64,000 nt of DNA. Source: Pelobates cultripes (Eukaryota > Chordata > Amphibia > Anura > Pelobatidae). The position numbers and the translations under genes were made by a program. Positions 1 through 11,795 of this stretch are shown here, piece after piece. Location: the NCBI GenBank assembly GCA_933207985.1, contig OW240915.1, forward strand, positions 113,951,732-114,015,731, given 5' to 3'. The notes beneath the pieces were generated by a model, which was not told where the DNA came from, made no database searches, and saw only the letters and a program-made list of their open reading frames with translations. The stretch's first letter is position 1, and each line of letters begins with the position of its first letter.

Positions 1-1692
1 TTGCACAGTATATTTTGCAAACCTTATGTGTGCAACATTTGTATAATAGATCATAGGTTGCTCAGCTATGTCATCTGAGTACAGGAATACCCCTGTATGT
101 ACCTTTGCCAGGTATATGTAGACGTTGAAGGGGTACCTTTGAGTCACAGCCTTTCCAATTTTTTTCAAACTTTGAATTTATACGCAGTGTTCCTGTCCCA
201 TTTTGGAGCACTTTAGCAGGTAACAAAGAATACACCCCAGGGTAATTCAAAAGGCATATTTTGAACCTTAGTGTGGAATTTTTTTTTTGCTATTTTGTAC
301 CAAGTATAGTGATAATAAGCATTTTTTCTGCCTTTTTGACCCACACAGTGACCTTCTACTGTATATTTTGCAAACCCTATATGTGCTTTGGCAGTATAGC
401 ACTTTATAGGTTGCTCAGCTATGTCATCTGAGTACAGGAATAACACCTTTGCCAGGTATATGTGGATGTACCTTTGCCAGGTATATGTGGATGTACCTTT
501 GCCAGGTATATGTGGATGTTGAAGGGGCATGTATGAGACACAGCCATTCAGTTTTTTCAATTTTTTTTCAAATGTTCCATTTTGGAGTAGTTTAGCTGGT
601 TGGTTATTCAAACTACCCCACAAATGCATACCATTTTTTAAAGAATACACCCTGGGGTATTTCAAAAGAGATATTTTGAACCTTAGCGTGGGATAATTTT
701 TTTCTGGTTTGTTCCAGGTGTAGTGGTAATGAGCATTTTTTTTATGTATTTTGTTACTTTTTAAACTTTTTTTACTTTTTAAAACTTTTATAAACTTTCT
801 TCATACTTTTTTTATGCTTTTAAAATTTTATAAACTTTTTTACTGTTAACTCCTAACTAGCCTGAGAGTAAATTCCTCAATTTCCCACTAACTCCTACCT
901 ACCCCAGATAGCTAAATATATCATTTTAAAATATTTAAATGAATTAAATAAATTGAAGCCCTCAGGGTTAAAAAAAATAAATAAAAGTTAACCCTCAGTG
1001 GTTGAAAAAAAATTTAATCACAGTATAATACGGTGATTGATTTGTATTTTGATCATTGCAGACAGTGATCAACTTGCAGGGAATGGGTTAATTTTTATTA
1101 GGACTCGGTAAACAGGGGTGGGATTTTTTTTTAAATTGTTTTTTAAACGTTATTAAAACTTTCAAAAACGTGTTTAAAAATGTTTTTAACTGTTAACCCC
1201 TAGCTAGCCTAACATCAAATTCCCCAATTTCCCACTAACTTCTCCCCACCCCAGCTAGCTAAATATATAATTTTAAAATATTACAATGAAATACATTTAA
1301 CCCCTAGGGTTAAAAAAAAAGAATAAAAGTTAACCCTTCTGTGATCTGTATTTTAATCACTGTAGTCAGTGATATAATGGCAGGGAAGGGGTTAATTTTG
1401 TATTTAAAATGGGTAAAGGAGGGTGGGATTTTACTTTAATAACGTTTTTTTTTAATAGGGGAAGCAGATCACTGCTGATCCGTCTCCCTGCACTTCACAC
1501 TAAACGTGGAAAAACAGGGAGGCGGATCAGGAGTCCCGACAGCACATGTGCTCGTTCTGACAGCCTATCAGAGCAATCACAGCTGCAGGGACTACGTGAA
1601 CTTTAGTAAATGACGGAAATTTTCCTTCATGCGTCCATAATGGTAGGACAAGCATGACAGAAATTTTCTGTCCAGCATTGGGAAGGGGTTAA
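1..1692. repeat. TTAA-ended interspersed repeat with internal duplications, left end outside window
   Basis: No gene is visible. The right boundary ends in AAGGGGTTAA, like other TTAA-flanked non-autonomous DNA elements in this window. Two segments are internally duplicated. Bases 1-350 and about 351-740 are diverged copies, sharing the blocks GGTTGCTCAGCTATGTCATC and TTTTGAACCTTAG. Bases 841-1180 and 1189-1440 share CTGTTAAC..CTAGCC, CCCCAG.TAGCTAAATATAT and a GGGTTAA block. A 150-codon open frame on the minus strand at 213-665 lies wholly inside the duplicated repeat, resembles no family I know and is probably chance. The interpretation as a piggyBac- or Kolobok-type non-autonomous element is an inference from the TTAA end only. 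Confidence 0.55.
445..519 (+). repeat. 25-bp tandem repeat, 3 copies
   Basis: Three back-to-back copies of a 25-base unit beginning ACCTTTGCCAGGTATATG start at 445, 470 and 495. A single diverged copy stands near 98-122 in the neighbouring duplicate segment, so the amplification happened after the larger duplication. Confidence 0.85.
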
Positions 1693-3574
1693 GCTAACTT
1701 TGTTTTGGTGCTTAGAATGTATATTTAAGGACAATATGGCCATAGATAAATTAATGGGTAATAAATCAAGAGGTCTGTGGTCCATTGCTGGATCATGAGT
1801 GAAATATTTTTTATTTCTTAGACCTTTTCAATTTAAAATTTTTCCTTAAAATATTTATTATGCATTTCCTATTATATTAATGGAGACTCCTCCTCCACCC
1901 TTCTTTTCTTCACCTTTTTTTCCTTCTTTCATCTACTTTCTTGTTTCCAATGATAAAAATTGGAAAAATGTCTCTGCTGCATTGTGATTGCTAAAGTTAC
2001 TTGTTTAAGTTTTACAGTGTCAATTTACATAAAGATTTTTTTAAAGCTTCTGTTAACTATTACCAAACGTTTAAAATCACAAAACTACTAAAGTGTAAAG
2101 TGTAAAGAGGATTTAAAACCAAATTGGAAATTGTAGGAATAGTACCTTATTTGGGGCAATTCTCTAATTCTGCTGGGCATTTCTACCCCACATTTTGCAA
2201 CTCAGCTAACCACAATCCAATGTTTAGTTGTTAAAGCCTTAATTATAAGCTTTGTTTAGGTTTTTAAAAGATCAGCCTGCAACTATTTTCAAATAAACAT
2301 ACATTGATATAATCAGATTCCTTCAAGCCAAAACAAAAGCACACTTTCTACATGTTTATTTTTTACAAATGAGACTGCAAACACATTTTAGCTGTGTAGT
2401 TTGAACATTCTAAACTTAATGTACAGGCAGTTACTGTTGCCAAAACAAACGTCATGCACAGTTTTGTATACATGGTATATAATTTGTATACATAATGTAT
2501 GTACAGGAGATAAGAATGGAAGGGCTTCTAGACAGGAAACTGGATGTGAGAATTGACCAGGAAGGAAGTGTATATAGAAACAAAGACAATATTGTACACA
2601 TAAATGTTGATCTACATATGGATCAACATAAAGTACAGTGTCATTTGGTAGGTTAGTTGATAAAAGTGAACACGTTTATTTTAACCTTCAACATGCAGCT
2701 ACTTAAATCTGTATTATTTTACAACATTTGTGCCAAGTGGGAAAACAAATGTTATTTGTCATTTTCAGACAGGGGGATAGTGACTGCTGGGAAGTGACAT
2801 TGCAGTAATTGATACATCATTTTTAAAGTAGTTCTGTCATCTGGTAATGTGTGAATAACACTGATCACTCCAGAGAAGTAATGTAAGTTTATACATACAT
2901 TGTGGACTAATCAATAGCAAATTTCCATATTGCATGTTATACTGACTGATCCTTGCCTTCTTGTTTGTGAATTTGACTGTATGCACTCCCATATGTATTC
3001 CCATACTGTATTCAGCTCCATTCCATGATGCTATGATTATTAACACTTACTGCTTTCCTAATGCTTTCAAATTCTTTTTTTTGTTTTTTTTTGTTTCAGT
3101 AAGCCAGATGTGCTGAAGTGTGACACAGATGTGTTAAGGTAATTACATACATACTAAATTTGTGTTTTTCTTGCCAGAAGGGTCACTCAAAGATCATTGC
3201 AGTTGTTATGGTGTACAGAATATTACAGACTCTCTATGGGGTTTGTGTTAAACTATTCAGACAGGTTTGACATAAAATTGGGCTTCTCCCAGGCACCTAA
3301 ATTGGGCTTCTCCCAGGCACCCAATGCCAACTACACAACTTGCTCATGATTGTGATGCTTTCAAAATTACAGTTCTGGATATAACAATAAAAACCATGTT
3401 GTAATGTGCACCAGTGAAATTTTCATTTAGAACAAATGATTTTACACTGAATAAAAATGTCATTAGTCAATCCCGAATTTTGTCCGGAAAGTATTAGTTT
3501 TTCAAACCAAATTCGTAAAAAAATTATTTGTTTTTGTCCATTAGGACAAAAACAGCACTGTGCATGCGCCAAAA
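1693..3574. other. unannotated AT-rich stretch
   Basis: I see no gene or recognisable transposon here apart from the microexon candidate listed separately. Small structures are a short palindrome at 2605-2628 (TGTTGATC and GATCAACA around TACATATG) and a tandem pair of a 24-base unit containing TTGGGCTTCTCCCAGGCACC near 3275-3322. Confidence 0.5.
3100..3138 (+). other. possible 39-bp microexon (weak)
   Basis: A long pyrimidine tract (about 3072-3096) ends in TTTCAG, and 39 bases later AAG is followed by GTAATT, a fair donor site. Of three frames, only the one beginning at the second base is open; it would encode KPDVLKCDTDVL in the middle of the exon with split codons at both ends. I do not recognise the peptide. 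Chance acceptor/donor pairs are common in AT-rich DNA, so this is only a candidate. It is the only place in the window where I see a plausible host exon. Confidence 0.2.
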
Positions 3575-3835
3575 AAAAGCTGTTTACGCGACATGCCCTG
3601 CTACACGTGAGGGACCTGGCACAGGTAGGGGCATGTGGGAGGATTTAACCTGTGCCTGGTCCCCCCTTATTGCACTAGTGACTGGGCAACAATAGCAATA
3701 GCTGCCCAGTCACTAGTAGTTTTAAATTTGTTTAGGCGACATGTCCCTACCCACAAGTAGGGGCTTGCGGGTGGGTTTAGCCTCTCTTTTATCAATATGG
3801 GGGTCGTAGTGACCCCCATACTGATTTATATTTAG
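3575..3835. mobile_element. MITE left portion with two tandem units, interrupted by a LINE
   Basis: Two diverged units start with TGTTTA(C/G)GCGACATG at about 3582 and 3730, each followed by a GTAGGGGC motif, a GGATTTAACC or GGGTTTAGCC block and a CTTTTAT or CTTATTG block. A third unit (TGTTTAGGCGAGTAGGG) resumes at 4529, just after the LINE, so the LINE landed inside this element. The first unit contains a hairpin, CTAGTGACTGGGCA against TGCCCAGTCACTAG (about 3675-3717). Confidence 0.55.
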
Positions 3836-4525
3836 TTTGAAATGACAGCGAGCAACCACTGATGACTTAAAGGTAGGCAGAAAATGTAATAGAGCAGCAG
3901 GAAATGCTAGCAGAATGCTTGGTTGTATAGGGAGAGGTATTAGCAGTAGAAAGAGGGAAGTGCTCATGCCATTGTACAGAACACTGGTGAGACCTCACTT
4001 GGAGTATTGTACACAGTACTGGAGACCGTATCTTCAGAAGGATATTGATACCTTAGAGAAGATATAGTGAAGGGCTACTAAACTGGTTCATGGATTGCGG
4101 GATAAGACTTACCAGGAAAGGTTAAAGGATCTTAACATGTATAGCTTGGAGGAAAGACGAGACGGGGGGATATGATAGAAACATTTAATATAAAGGGAAT
4201 CAACACAGTAAAGGAGGAGACTATATTTAAAAGAAGAAAAACTACCACAACAAGAGGACATAGTCTTAAATTAGAGGGACAAAGGTTTAAAAATAATATC
4301 AGGAAGTATTACTTTACTGAGAGGGTAGTGGATGCATGGAATAGCCTTCCAGCTGAAGTGGTAGAGGTTAACACAGTAAAGGAGTTTAAGCATGCGTGGG
4401 ATAGGCATAAGGCTATCCTAACTATAAGATAAGGCTAGGGACTAATGAAAGTATTTAGGAAATTGGGCAGACTAGATGGGCCGAATGGTTCTTATCTGCC
4501 ATCACATTCTATGTTTCTATGTTTC
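3836..4525 (+). mobile_element. 5'-truncated non-LTR retrotransposon (CR1/L2 group), 3' end
   Basis: Broken frames encode the C-terminal tail of a LINE reverse transcriptase. Recognisable pieces in order are a PLYRTLVRPHLEY-like segment (about 3967-4010), a VQRRAT-like segment, LEERR..GDMIETFK (about 4146-4190), GHSLKLEGQRFK and TERVVDAWNSLP (about 4257-4360). The 3' end has the conserved GGGCAGACTAGATGGGCCGA block and a tail made of ATGTTTCT repeats, typical of 3' ends copied by this LINE type. A second copy lies on the minus strand at 47894-48590. It is non-functional: 5'-truncated and frameshifted. Confidence 0.85.
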
Positions 4526-4703
4526 TATGTTTAGGCGAGTAGGGATTTGCAGGAGGATTTAACCTCCCTTTTATTAATATGTGCCTGACCGGGCCCCCTG
4601 ACAATCCATCTCCATCAGGTGGTCCTAACAGCATGGGCCACCCGATGGACCCATACCACTCCAATGGGCCTAAGTGGTCTGGGTGCCTGGAGTGTCCCTT
4701 TAA
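4526..4703. mobile_element. MITE right portion with T2-type end
   Basis: This continues the element broken by the LINE. It ends in GGTGCCTGGAGTGTCCCTTTAA, whose reverse complement starts TTAAAGGGACACTCC, the terminal pattern of T2 MITEs. The internal unit TGTTTAGGCGAGTAGGG at 4529 matches the units before the LINE. Confidence 0.6.
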
Positions 4704-6366
4704 TTTAAATTTTAAATTCACTTTGAATCCTCACTTTTTTAAATAACCATGATAGTGTTGAACACACTCATAACTTAATTTAGACATACCTTGGGTTTTC
4801 TGTACATGATAGGGTGCTTGCGCAATGCACTGGGCATGGTGGTTAAAATGTCATCCTAGCATGGACTTGCTATGGTATTACATGCCTATTTTCTGACTAT
4901 CAGTGTCACTATTGAGGTATATTGAATAGCTGGCACATCCCTACACCAGCTCTGCCCCAAACCACTTCTCTTATTGTCGCTTCACACTTTCAAGTGTTAG
5001 AAGGTTTAAATTCTTAAATGCTCCTTAGTTGAAATTATGGTAAAAAAGAAAAAAGGGAAAAAAAAATCGTCTGGGACTTTTCTCTGAAGACCCAAGCTTG
5101 TTTAAGAAAATACCTAGACATTTACACTAAACTAAGAATGTCAAGAAATCGACCATTAACGAGAAATTACTTATTTTAGGCTGAAACATACTATTTGGAA
5201 ACTTCTGTCATTCAGCTATTTATTCAGCTTGGCTTTTCTTGGCCAAAATGTCCAATTCCCTATTCTCTATATCTCTGAGTTTAGCTAAAAAGAACTTGTG
5301 GTGTAATATAGTAGCTCTGTCATATACACATCATACCATATAATCATGAAAACACTTGGAATCTATAGAGGGTTACATGTGGATACCTATTATTATTAAA
5401 GTCATAGACCATTACTAAAGAGGTCAATTCCATATGGATCTGTTGACCTCTTCAAGGGGAAATATTATTTACTTTAAGAAAGTGAGTTACAGCCAGCAGT
5501 GTACAGGAATGTGTAGTATTGGGAGCTTAATATGATGATAGACAGGCAGTCAGATTGATAGATATTCAGCAAAAAATAAAACAAAACAAAAAACACATTC
5601 TATCATTGCATCATTTTTAGATGAATTTCCAGTAATATAATAGGAAGTGACATAAATACAGATAACATATATTATGATATGATTATCAAGGAAATAGGCT
5701 GCCTGATATTGACTGTATTAAGGCTTATAAGAAAGTAAATTTGCAGACAATCTTGCTGTTCTAATAGATAACAGCTGATGCATTCTTAGTTCAGTTATCA
5801 TGAGTTAGAAAAAAAACAAGAAACATATCTTATGACAAAACTGCTGGTAAGTGAGGAAGTCAAATAAACAATCTCTCTGGAGTTGATTTGGTAAGTTGAG
5901 AACAGACATGAAAAAGTTGAGTTGAAAAAGCAGAGTTGGAAAAAATATTTTCTTTTTATATAATTTGGCCTACAGTTGGTCAGTTAATTTTCAAAACACC
6001 ATAACTCTCTGTTTATTTTAATTGTAATATTATTCAAAATCTTAAATAATTTGTTTAAGCTAAAAATAAAGGAAGTTGGCTTTGTTGGTGACTTTATAAT
6101 GAATATGACGTGGATGCTATATATCTAGCATCCACCTCAAAATATTCTTTATTATTATTATAGGATGTACTGTTCTGCAATTCTAAGATAGAGCATATGC
6201 CATCAGTAATATCAAATAGCAATTCTTATACATCATCATAAGAGAAAATGTTACATAATGAGATATTTAGTTTTACAGTTTTCTTTATATTTATTTATCA
6301 GTGATTTATTTTTTTCAGATCCGAACAGTGTTACTTCTGATACAGATTTGTTCATTTGTAATGTTA
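4704..6366. other. unannotated stretch
   Basis: AT-rich sequence with no coding region, tandem array or transposon end that I can recognise on either strand. Confidence 0.5.
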
Positions 6367-6504
6367 ATCTAGATCAGGGGCAATCTAGATGTTTAAAACT
6401 ACATCTACCCAGATGCTTTGCGAGTGTAATGGCTGTAAGAACATTATTGGAGATGTAGTCTACAACATCTGGAGTGGCGAAGGTTACCTACCCCATATCT
6501 AGTT
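6367..6504. mobile_element. hAT-type MITE with 8-bp target duplication
   Basis: The element runs from CAGGGGCAA at 6375 to TTACCTACCCCAT at 6496. The right end read on the other strand (GGGGTAGGTAACCTTCG) fits the CAGGGGTAGGCAACCT end common in hAT MITEs. The flanks ATCTAGAT and ATCTAGTT agree at 7 of 8 bases, the size expected for hAT. The interior pairs weakly with itself (AAACTACATCTACCCAGATG against GAGATGTAGTCTACAACATC). There is no coding capacity, so any movement depended on a transposase from elsewhere. Confidence 0.65.
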
Positions 6505-7079
6505 CTATATAGAGGTAATGCATGGTTTGTAGTTTTTCATCAGAACTGTTTCTTTTCTGCTTCAATAAACTTTTTGCCAAAAAATTACACAAAGTATTTT
6601 AAACTTGTATCTTAGTCCCTTAAAATGTAAACAAAAGTCCTAAGAAAACAAAACAGGATTTTCTGCCTTGACCTGACCTTTGAAACCTTGGTCCAGATGG
6701 CTGCCAACTATTTATGTCAGCTGGGCTATAAAAGATGTTTATAGAGGCACATCCTGTGATGTAAGACATTAGCTCAGAATGAAGCTGCATTTTTCTTCTC
6801 TATAAACTAACTTAAATTTAAGTTTTTGTCATGCTATTTCGACAGCATGGCTAAAAATGGTAGCTGGGAATACTAAAAAGGCATGCGGGTGCTTCAAAAC
6901 CTAGTGATAACCTTTTTTAATGTATTCTTGAGAATTAAGGTATTATATTTTTGGCAGCAAACTTAGCAGTGTTGTCCAAGAATTAGATGCAGAGCATACA
7001 CATGTTTGAAATTGAGGTAAACAGTGAGTTATGGTATGTTTTTTAGAGAAACTGCAATATTTATTACATTGCAGTACTA
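6505..7079. other. unannotated stretch
   Basis: No gene or clear repeat boundary seen. Confidence 0.45.
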
Positions 7080-7372
7080 AGACTGCCTCTAGTGGCTGTC
7101 TACCTGTCTACTTGGAGTTTCAAGGAGTTTAACTCCGTAAAACGAAGATGGACAATCTCATGGTCTGCATGAGGACATCCAGCATCAAGGAAAACACCAC
7201 AGGGAAGCATTGAGACAATGCATTCCTATGGGGAAAGTATAATGCACCGGGCATCCATTGGCTGACAGCTGAGAACGCAGAGCCTATTTAACCCTTTACG
7301 TTGCCGGGGGGAGGGGACAGGGGAAATGGAATATGTTAGTGTTCAGAAAACATCTTAAAGTGTTCCTTTAAC
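7080..7372. mobile_element. probable T2-like MITE fragment
   Basis: The block CCTCTAGTGGCTGTC at about 7086 is also found inside the intact T2 element at 57370-57817, and the right edge is a near-palindromic TTAAAGTGTTCCTTTAA at 7353-7369. The left terminus is missing, so the boundary is approximate. Confidence 0.5.
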
Positions 7373-7904
7373 AAAATTGGCCCAACTACAGAAAAGCATT
7401 TTGCCCAATAACTGCATTCAGAAAGACAGTTCTGATTCAATATCCCTACTGTTCCTATCTAAGAAATGCTGCTTGATTGTATCAGGAAAATCCATGTTGC
7501 TTATGGTATAATTGAACAGTGTGCATTTTTTTTTTTGCATAGGAGCTATCAGAATTTTGATATTATACTATGTGTAGATACCGACAAGCATTGTGCATTA
7601 TATATCACTATCAAGCAGTTATTGCTAAAAGATGAAATAAGGTGGGGAAAATTACATGTTATTCATGATACAAATGCAAGCCTAAAGTGACACAGATACC
7701 GTTTATTTAAAATCTTCAGATAATAAATTGCGGTTGTAGAGGTTCCACAACAGCAAGTTTTCCAATGTTTAAAATGTCATTGCCTGAACAAGTTGAAATC
7801 CTGTCCAAAAAGACTGCATTCAAAGTTAGTGCTCAAATGTTCAAGGCTAGGGGAATACACAAAAAACAACAACCCAACACCTGCGTACGATCTGTCATAT
7901 TTGC
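7373..7904. other. unannotated stretch before the L2 copy
   Basis: No gene recognised. A 74-codon open frame at 7466-7690 has no family resemblance and looks like chance. Confidence 0.4.
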
Positions 7905-9716
7905 CATATCTGTGCTTCTCCTTTCCGCTCGCCCCACCACTTGCCCGCTCGATCCTGTCCCATCTCACCTTATCAGATCTCTCTACCCTTGTTTTGTGCC
8001 TTCCTTAACACACATCCTCAACTGCTCTCTCTCATCTGGCGTTGTACCTGCTGACCTTAAACATGCCACTGTAATACCTATCCTGAAAAAAACATCTCTT
8101 GAACCGTGCTCCTCCTCTATCGTCCCATATCCCTGCTCCCTTTTTCCTCAAAGCTTCTGGACTTGTCTTTACCCGTATGTCTTACTTCCTCAATTCCAAC
8201 TCTCTCCTTGACCCTCTTCAATCTGGCTTCCGCTCTCTCCACTCTACTGAGACTGCTCTCATCAAAGTTACTAATGACCTAATCGCAGCTAAATCCAAAA
8301 GCCACTACTCCTAATTCTTCTTGACCTCTCTGCTGCCTTTGACACTGTTGATCATGCTCTCCTTCTTCAAACTCTTCAATCACTCGGTCTCTTTGCCTCT
8401 GTCCTCTCATGGTTTTCCCTTTTATCTCTCCCAACGCTCATTCAGTGTCTCCTATCTAATGATACCTCCTCCTCTCGTCCTGTCTCGGTTGGAGTCCCCC
8501 AAGGCTCTGTCCTTGGTCCCCTTCTATTTTCTCTTTATACTGTCTCTCTTGGCAAACTTATTACCTCATTTGGATTCCACTGCCACCTGTACACTGATGA
8601 CACCCAGATATATCTCTCCTCCCTAGACTTCTCCCCTGCTGTCCTGCAATGTTTTACTGCTTGCCTTTCTTCCATCTCTGACTGGATGTCCTCCTGCTTT
8701 CTGAAACTCAATCTTTCTAAAACTGAGCTCCTTGTCTTTTCCTCCTCCTAATACTGATCCCCCTCTTTCGCTCTCCCATCAAGTTAGTGGTATCCACATA
8801 TGTCCATCTTTGCAAGCGCACAGTCTTGGCATCATACTTTATTCTACCCTCACCTTTGAGCCTCACATTCAGTATGTGTTCAAATCCTGTAGAGTCCATC
8901 TTAAAAACATTCCATCCACCCCTTTCTTAACCAAGATGCTACCAAGGAGCTTGTCCATGCTCTAGTAATCTCCCGGATGGATTATTGTAACCCTTTCCTG
9001 ATTGGTCTTCCTAAAAGCTGTATTGCCCACTACAGTCTATAATGAATGCTGCCACCAGACTGATTTTCCTCTCTAGTCAGTCCTCTCACACCTCACCCCT
9101 CTGTTAGTCCTTACATTGTCTTCCTGTATCCTATAGGAGTCAATTCAAAGTGCTAACCTATAAAGCACTGAACACTTCTAGCCCCTCCTATATCTCTTCA
9201 CAGATCCATATGTATGCCCCGCCTCTCTCCACTCTGCCCGTGACCTTCTCCTGTCCGCTGCTCGCATCCGTACGGCCAACTCACGCTTGCAGGACTTCTC
9301 GCGGGCGGCTCCCATCCTATGAAATAGCCTGCCTACCAACATCAGACTCTCCCCTAGTCTCCAATCATTTAAGAAGTGCCTTAAAATCCATCTCTTTAGG
9401 AAAGCTTATGGCCTTCTTGAGTAACCTCTACCTCAAATACCTGTCTCTTGCTCTCTCCTAAAGGGCAGCACTCTACTCTCTCCTCCAGCTCTGCTTCACT
9501 CCCACCTAATTTGGTTGCTATTTCCTGTCCTAATGTGTTTTGTACCTTACCTCCTATAGACTGTAAGCTCATTTGAACGGGGTCTTCTTCAACCTATTGT
9601 TCCTGTAAGTTTTCTTGTAATTGTCTTATTTATAGTTAAATCCCCACTCTCATAATATTGTAATGCGCTATGGAATCTGTTGGTGCTATATAAATGGCAA
9701 TAATAATACTAATAAT
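7905..9716 (+). pseudogene. L2-type LINE, decayed reverse transcriptase
   Basis: A non-LTR reverse transcriptase is spread over several frames with stops. In order one sees CPLDPVPSHLIRSLYP (about 7940), [34 protein letters not shown] (about 8223), [13 protein letters not shown] (motif A aspartate, about 8333), [14 protein letters not shown] coding (about 8491), [10 protein letters not shown] (catalytic motif C, about 8590) and [14 protein letters not shown]. The C-terminal region extends to about 9460. The 3' UTR has TGTAAGCTCATTTGAACGGG and ends in a GCGCTAT...GGTGCTATATAAATG block with AATAAT repeats, the usual L2 3' end. The 5' half with the endonuclease is missing. Non-functional. Confidence 0.88.
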
Positions 9717-10059
9717 ATTAGAGAGACACTCTAAACTACGAAACAGCATTTTAGTGATGTCATACCTACTTCTGAGCTCAAAATTCAGCATTCTAAAGTA
9801 ACAGTCTCTGTATGAAATGTAAATTTCATTTTACCAAAGCAGAGCTTGTGCCTGGTGTCTTGGAACGCATTTTTCTATTGAACCAGTTAGCAGTAACCCC
9901 ATTGGTGGCTAACAGAAGATATGATACATTGTATCCCACAACACTTAATAGATAAATGACATAAAAAGTCAAATAGATACTACACCAGTCAGCAAGATAC
10001 TAATAACAGGATCAATCTAAAAGACAAAAATATAAAACATAGTGCAAAACTGTATATAC
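9717..10059. other. unannotated stretch, possible diverged T2 end
   Basis: The first bases, TTAGAGAGACACTCTAA, resemble a mutated T2 terminus (TTAAAGGGACACTCTA), but I cannot find a matching end nearby. Nothing else is recognisable. Confidence 0.3.
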
Positions 10060-10190
10060 ACAATAGTAAACCCCTATATAGGATAAAACTCACAGGATGT
10101 AGAGCCGTCCCAGGCTCTATATGATGCGCAGGAGGGTGCCTATCAAGGCTAAAATGACATCCTGGATGGAGAGCAGCACAGGAATCAAAA
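10060..10190. mobile_element. fragment of a foldback-element arm
   Basis: The block GTAGAGCCGTCCCAGGCTCT, followed by GGTGCCTATCAAGGCTAAAATGA, is a diverged copy of 19400-19470 (GCAGAGCCGTCCTGGGCTCT and the AGGGCTAAAACGA block), which is part of the left arm of the foldback element at 19214-23018. Only one arm fragment is present here. Confidence 0.6.
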
Positions 10191-10239
10191 AATAATAAGA
10201 CAAAAATGTATTGGTATCCAATTAAATAAATCCATTTTT

Positions 10240-10530
10240 GTTTTTTGCATTTTTCACACAAAAAGTGAATTTTCACTGATGATATCATCATCATTATAAG
10301 CTTTACTGCTTTAAAACACTCATATTTGTGTTTAGCGAAGTCTCAAGAGTACAATGTATGGGTTTATGGTGTTTTGGCAAGTTACAAGGTCAGATATAGG
10401 CTTTGCAAATTCAATTCTCTAGACTTTCTGCCTGGTTGTCAGGCAGACCCCTAAAATTATAATTAATAAAATCACTAAATTATGTAAAAAGAATAGATAA
10501 AAATACACGTAGAATATATACTGTCTATAC
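10240..10530 (+). repeat. fragment of TTAA-type repeat shared with 58136-58570
   Basis: Shares with 58250-58550 the blocks TTTGCATTTTTCACACAAA (reverse orientation in part), ATATTTGTGTT.AGCGAAGTCTC, GTGTTTTGGCAAGTTACA and TTTCTGCCTGGTTGTCAGGCAG. A minus-strand copy lies at 29691-30187. No coding capacity. Confidence 0.65.
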
Positions 10531-10586
10531 ACAAAAAAACGCTTTATTAAGCTAAAGTTGTTTTGGTGACTATAGAGTCCCTTTAA
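10531..10586. mobile_element. T2-type MITE right end
   Basis: TTTTGGTGACTATAGAGTCC followed by CTTTAA is a typical T2 end (reverse complement TTAAAGGGACTCTATAGTCA). The left end is not found, so this is a remnant. Confidence 0.55.
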
Positions 10587-11723
10587 GTAAACAAACAACT
10601 GACAGAAAGAAAGCCATTTAAATTCCACTATGTACTTTAATATGTAGTGTAAAAAGTCCAGACATTGACAAACATTTGGTCTTCTCTACATGACAAAACA
10701 TCTTCTCAGTTGTCAATCTGTGCACTATTTTATGTGCAGTCACATTGATTCAGTAGTCTGCATATTCTACATGTGTACTCCAGAAGTTGCTTACAATGTT
10801 TTCATGAAGACCACATACAGAGTCCATGCAAAGTCAGGAAATTATCATCATATTCTACCAGATGCCACTTTCACTGGAATTTAAGTGCACTTAAAATTCA
10901 ACCAGGAGAAGATATTGCTATACTAATTTCTTCAGAATGCAAAGTAATTTGAATGTTTCAGAATGAGTGAATTTAAAGGAATTTCTTCTAACAGTGTTTT
11001 ATTCTAGGATTGAAATTAATAAACTAATCTTTTTATGTCTATAAATGTACACATATGCACATACTATTTCTCTCTCTGCATATATACTCTTAGAGTAATT
11101 TTAGAACAGGGGTCACGGTGTAAAAATAGTATGATCGTGTGAAAGAATATTCTACACCTGTTCCAAAGGACATAATCCATACGTTAACACACAATTTACT
11201 AAAATTGTTTGAAATACACTGAACAATATAAAGAACCAAGTGACATAATACAATACGAAATTAAAGGATTAGAAGGCATCTGAAAAGTAGGTCAAAGAGT
11301 AAAAGTAAAAGAGCCAACTTTAAATGATCCCAAAACCCTATATGTATATATATATATATATATATAGGATGCTTGATCCAGGTATAGCCCAAAGATATAA
11401 AAAAAAATCCTAAACGTTGTATAGTATATAAAGAAAGAGAGAACACAAAGATTTATATAGAACAAAGTAAATATATGTTTTTGTGCCACTGTCAGTTCTA
11501 ACAATCAGCATTATTGAACACCTTAAATTGTTTCACTTCTCACCTGCACTTTAACTAAGGAGAAATATTAGCAAATATCACACAAAGGCATATACAATCC
11601 TACCTAATAAAACTGTCTCATATGTTCCTCGAGTTTGACATGCTTGATGTAACACAATAGCACGGAATTAAGAGCTGGGGAAATATTTCAGGGTCTCTTA
11701 TTGTCCCTTATCTGTTTAACTGA
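10587..11723. other. unannotated stretch with a TA microsatellite
   Basis: No gene recognised. A (TA)n tract occupies about 11341-11366. The rest is AT-rich without clear repeat ends. Confidence 0.5.
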
Positions 11724-11795
11724 TTGTAATGCTCTAATCAATGTTATTGACTTCACCTGTCAGTGGTTTTAATGTTGTGGCTGACCTATTTATAA
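11724..11795. mobile_element. Tc1-like terminal inverted repeat remnant
   Basis: CAGTGGTTTTAATGTTGTGG followed by CTGA is the reverse complement of the Tc1-like end at 28489-28517 (CAGCCACAACATTAAAACCACT). No transposase sequence is attached, so this is an orphan end or a deleted element. Confidence 0.7.

Noticed and set aside
213..665. 150-codon minus-strand frame
   Set aside because: Lies inside duplicated repeat sequence, with no recognisable domain or promoter.
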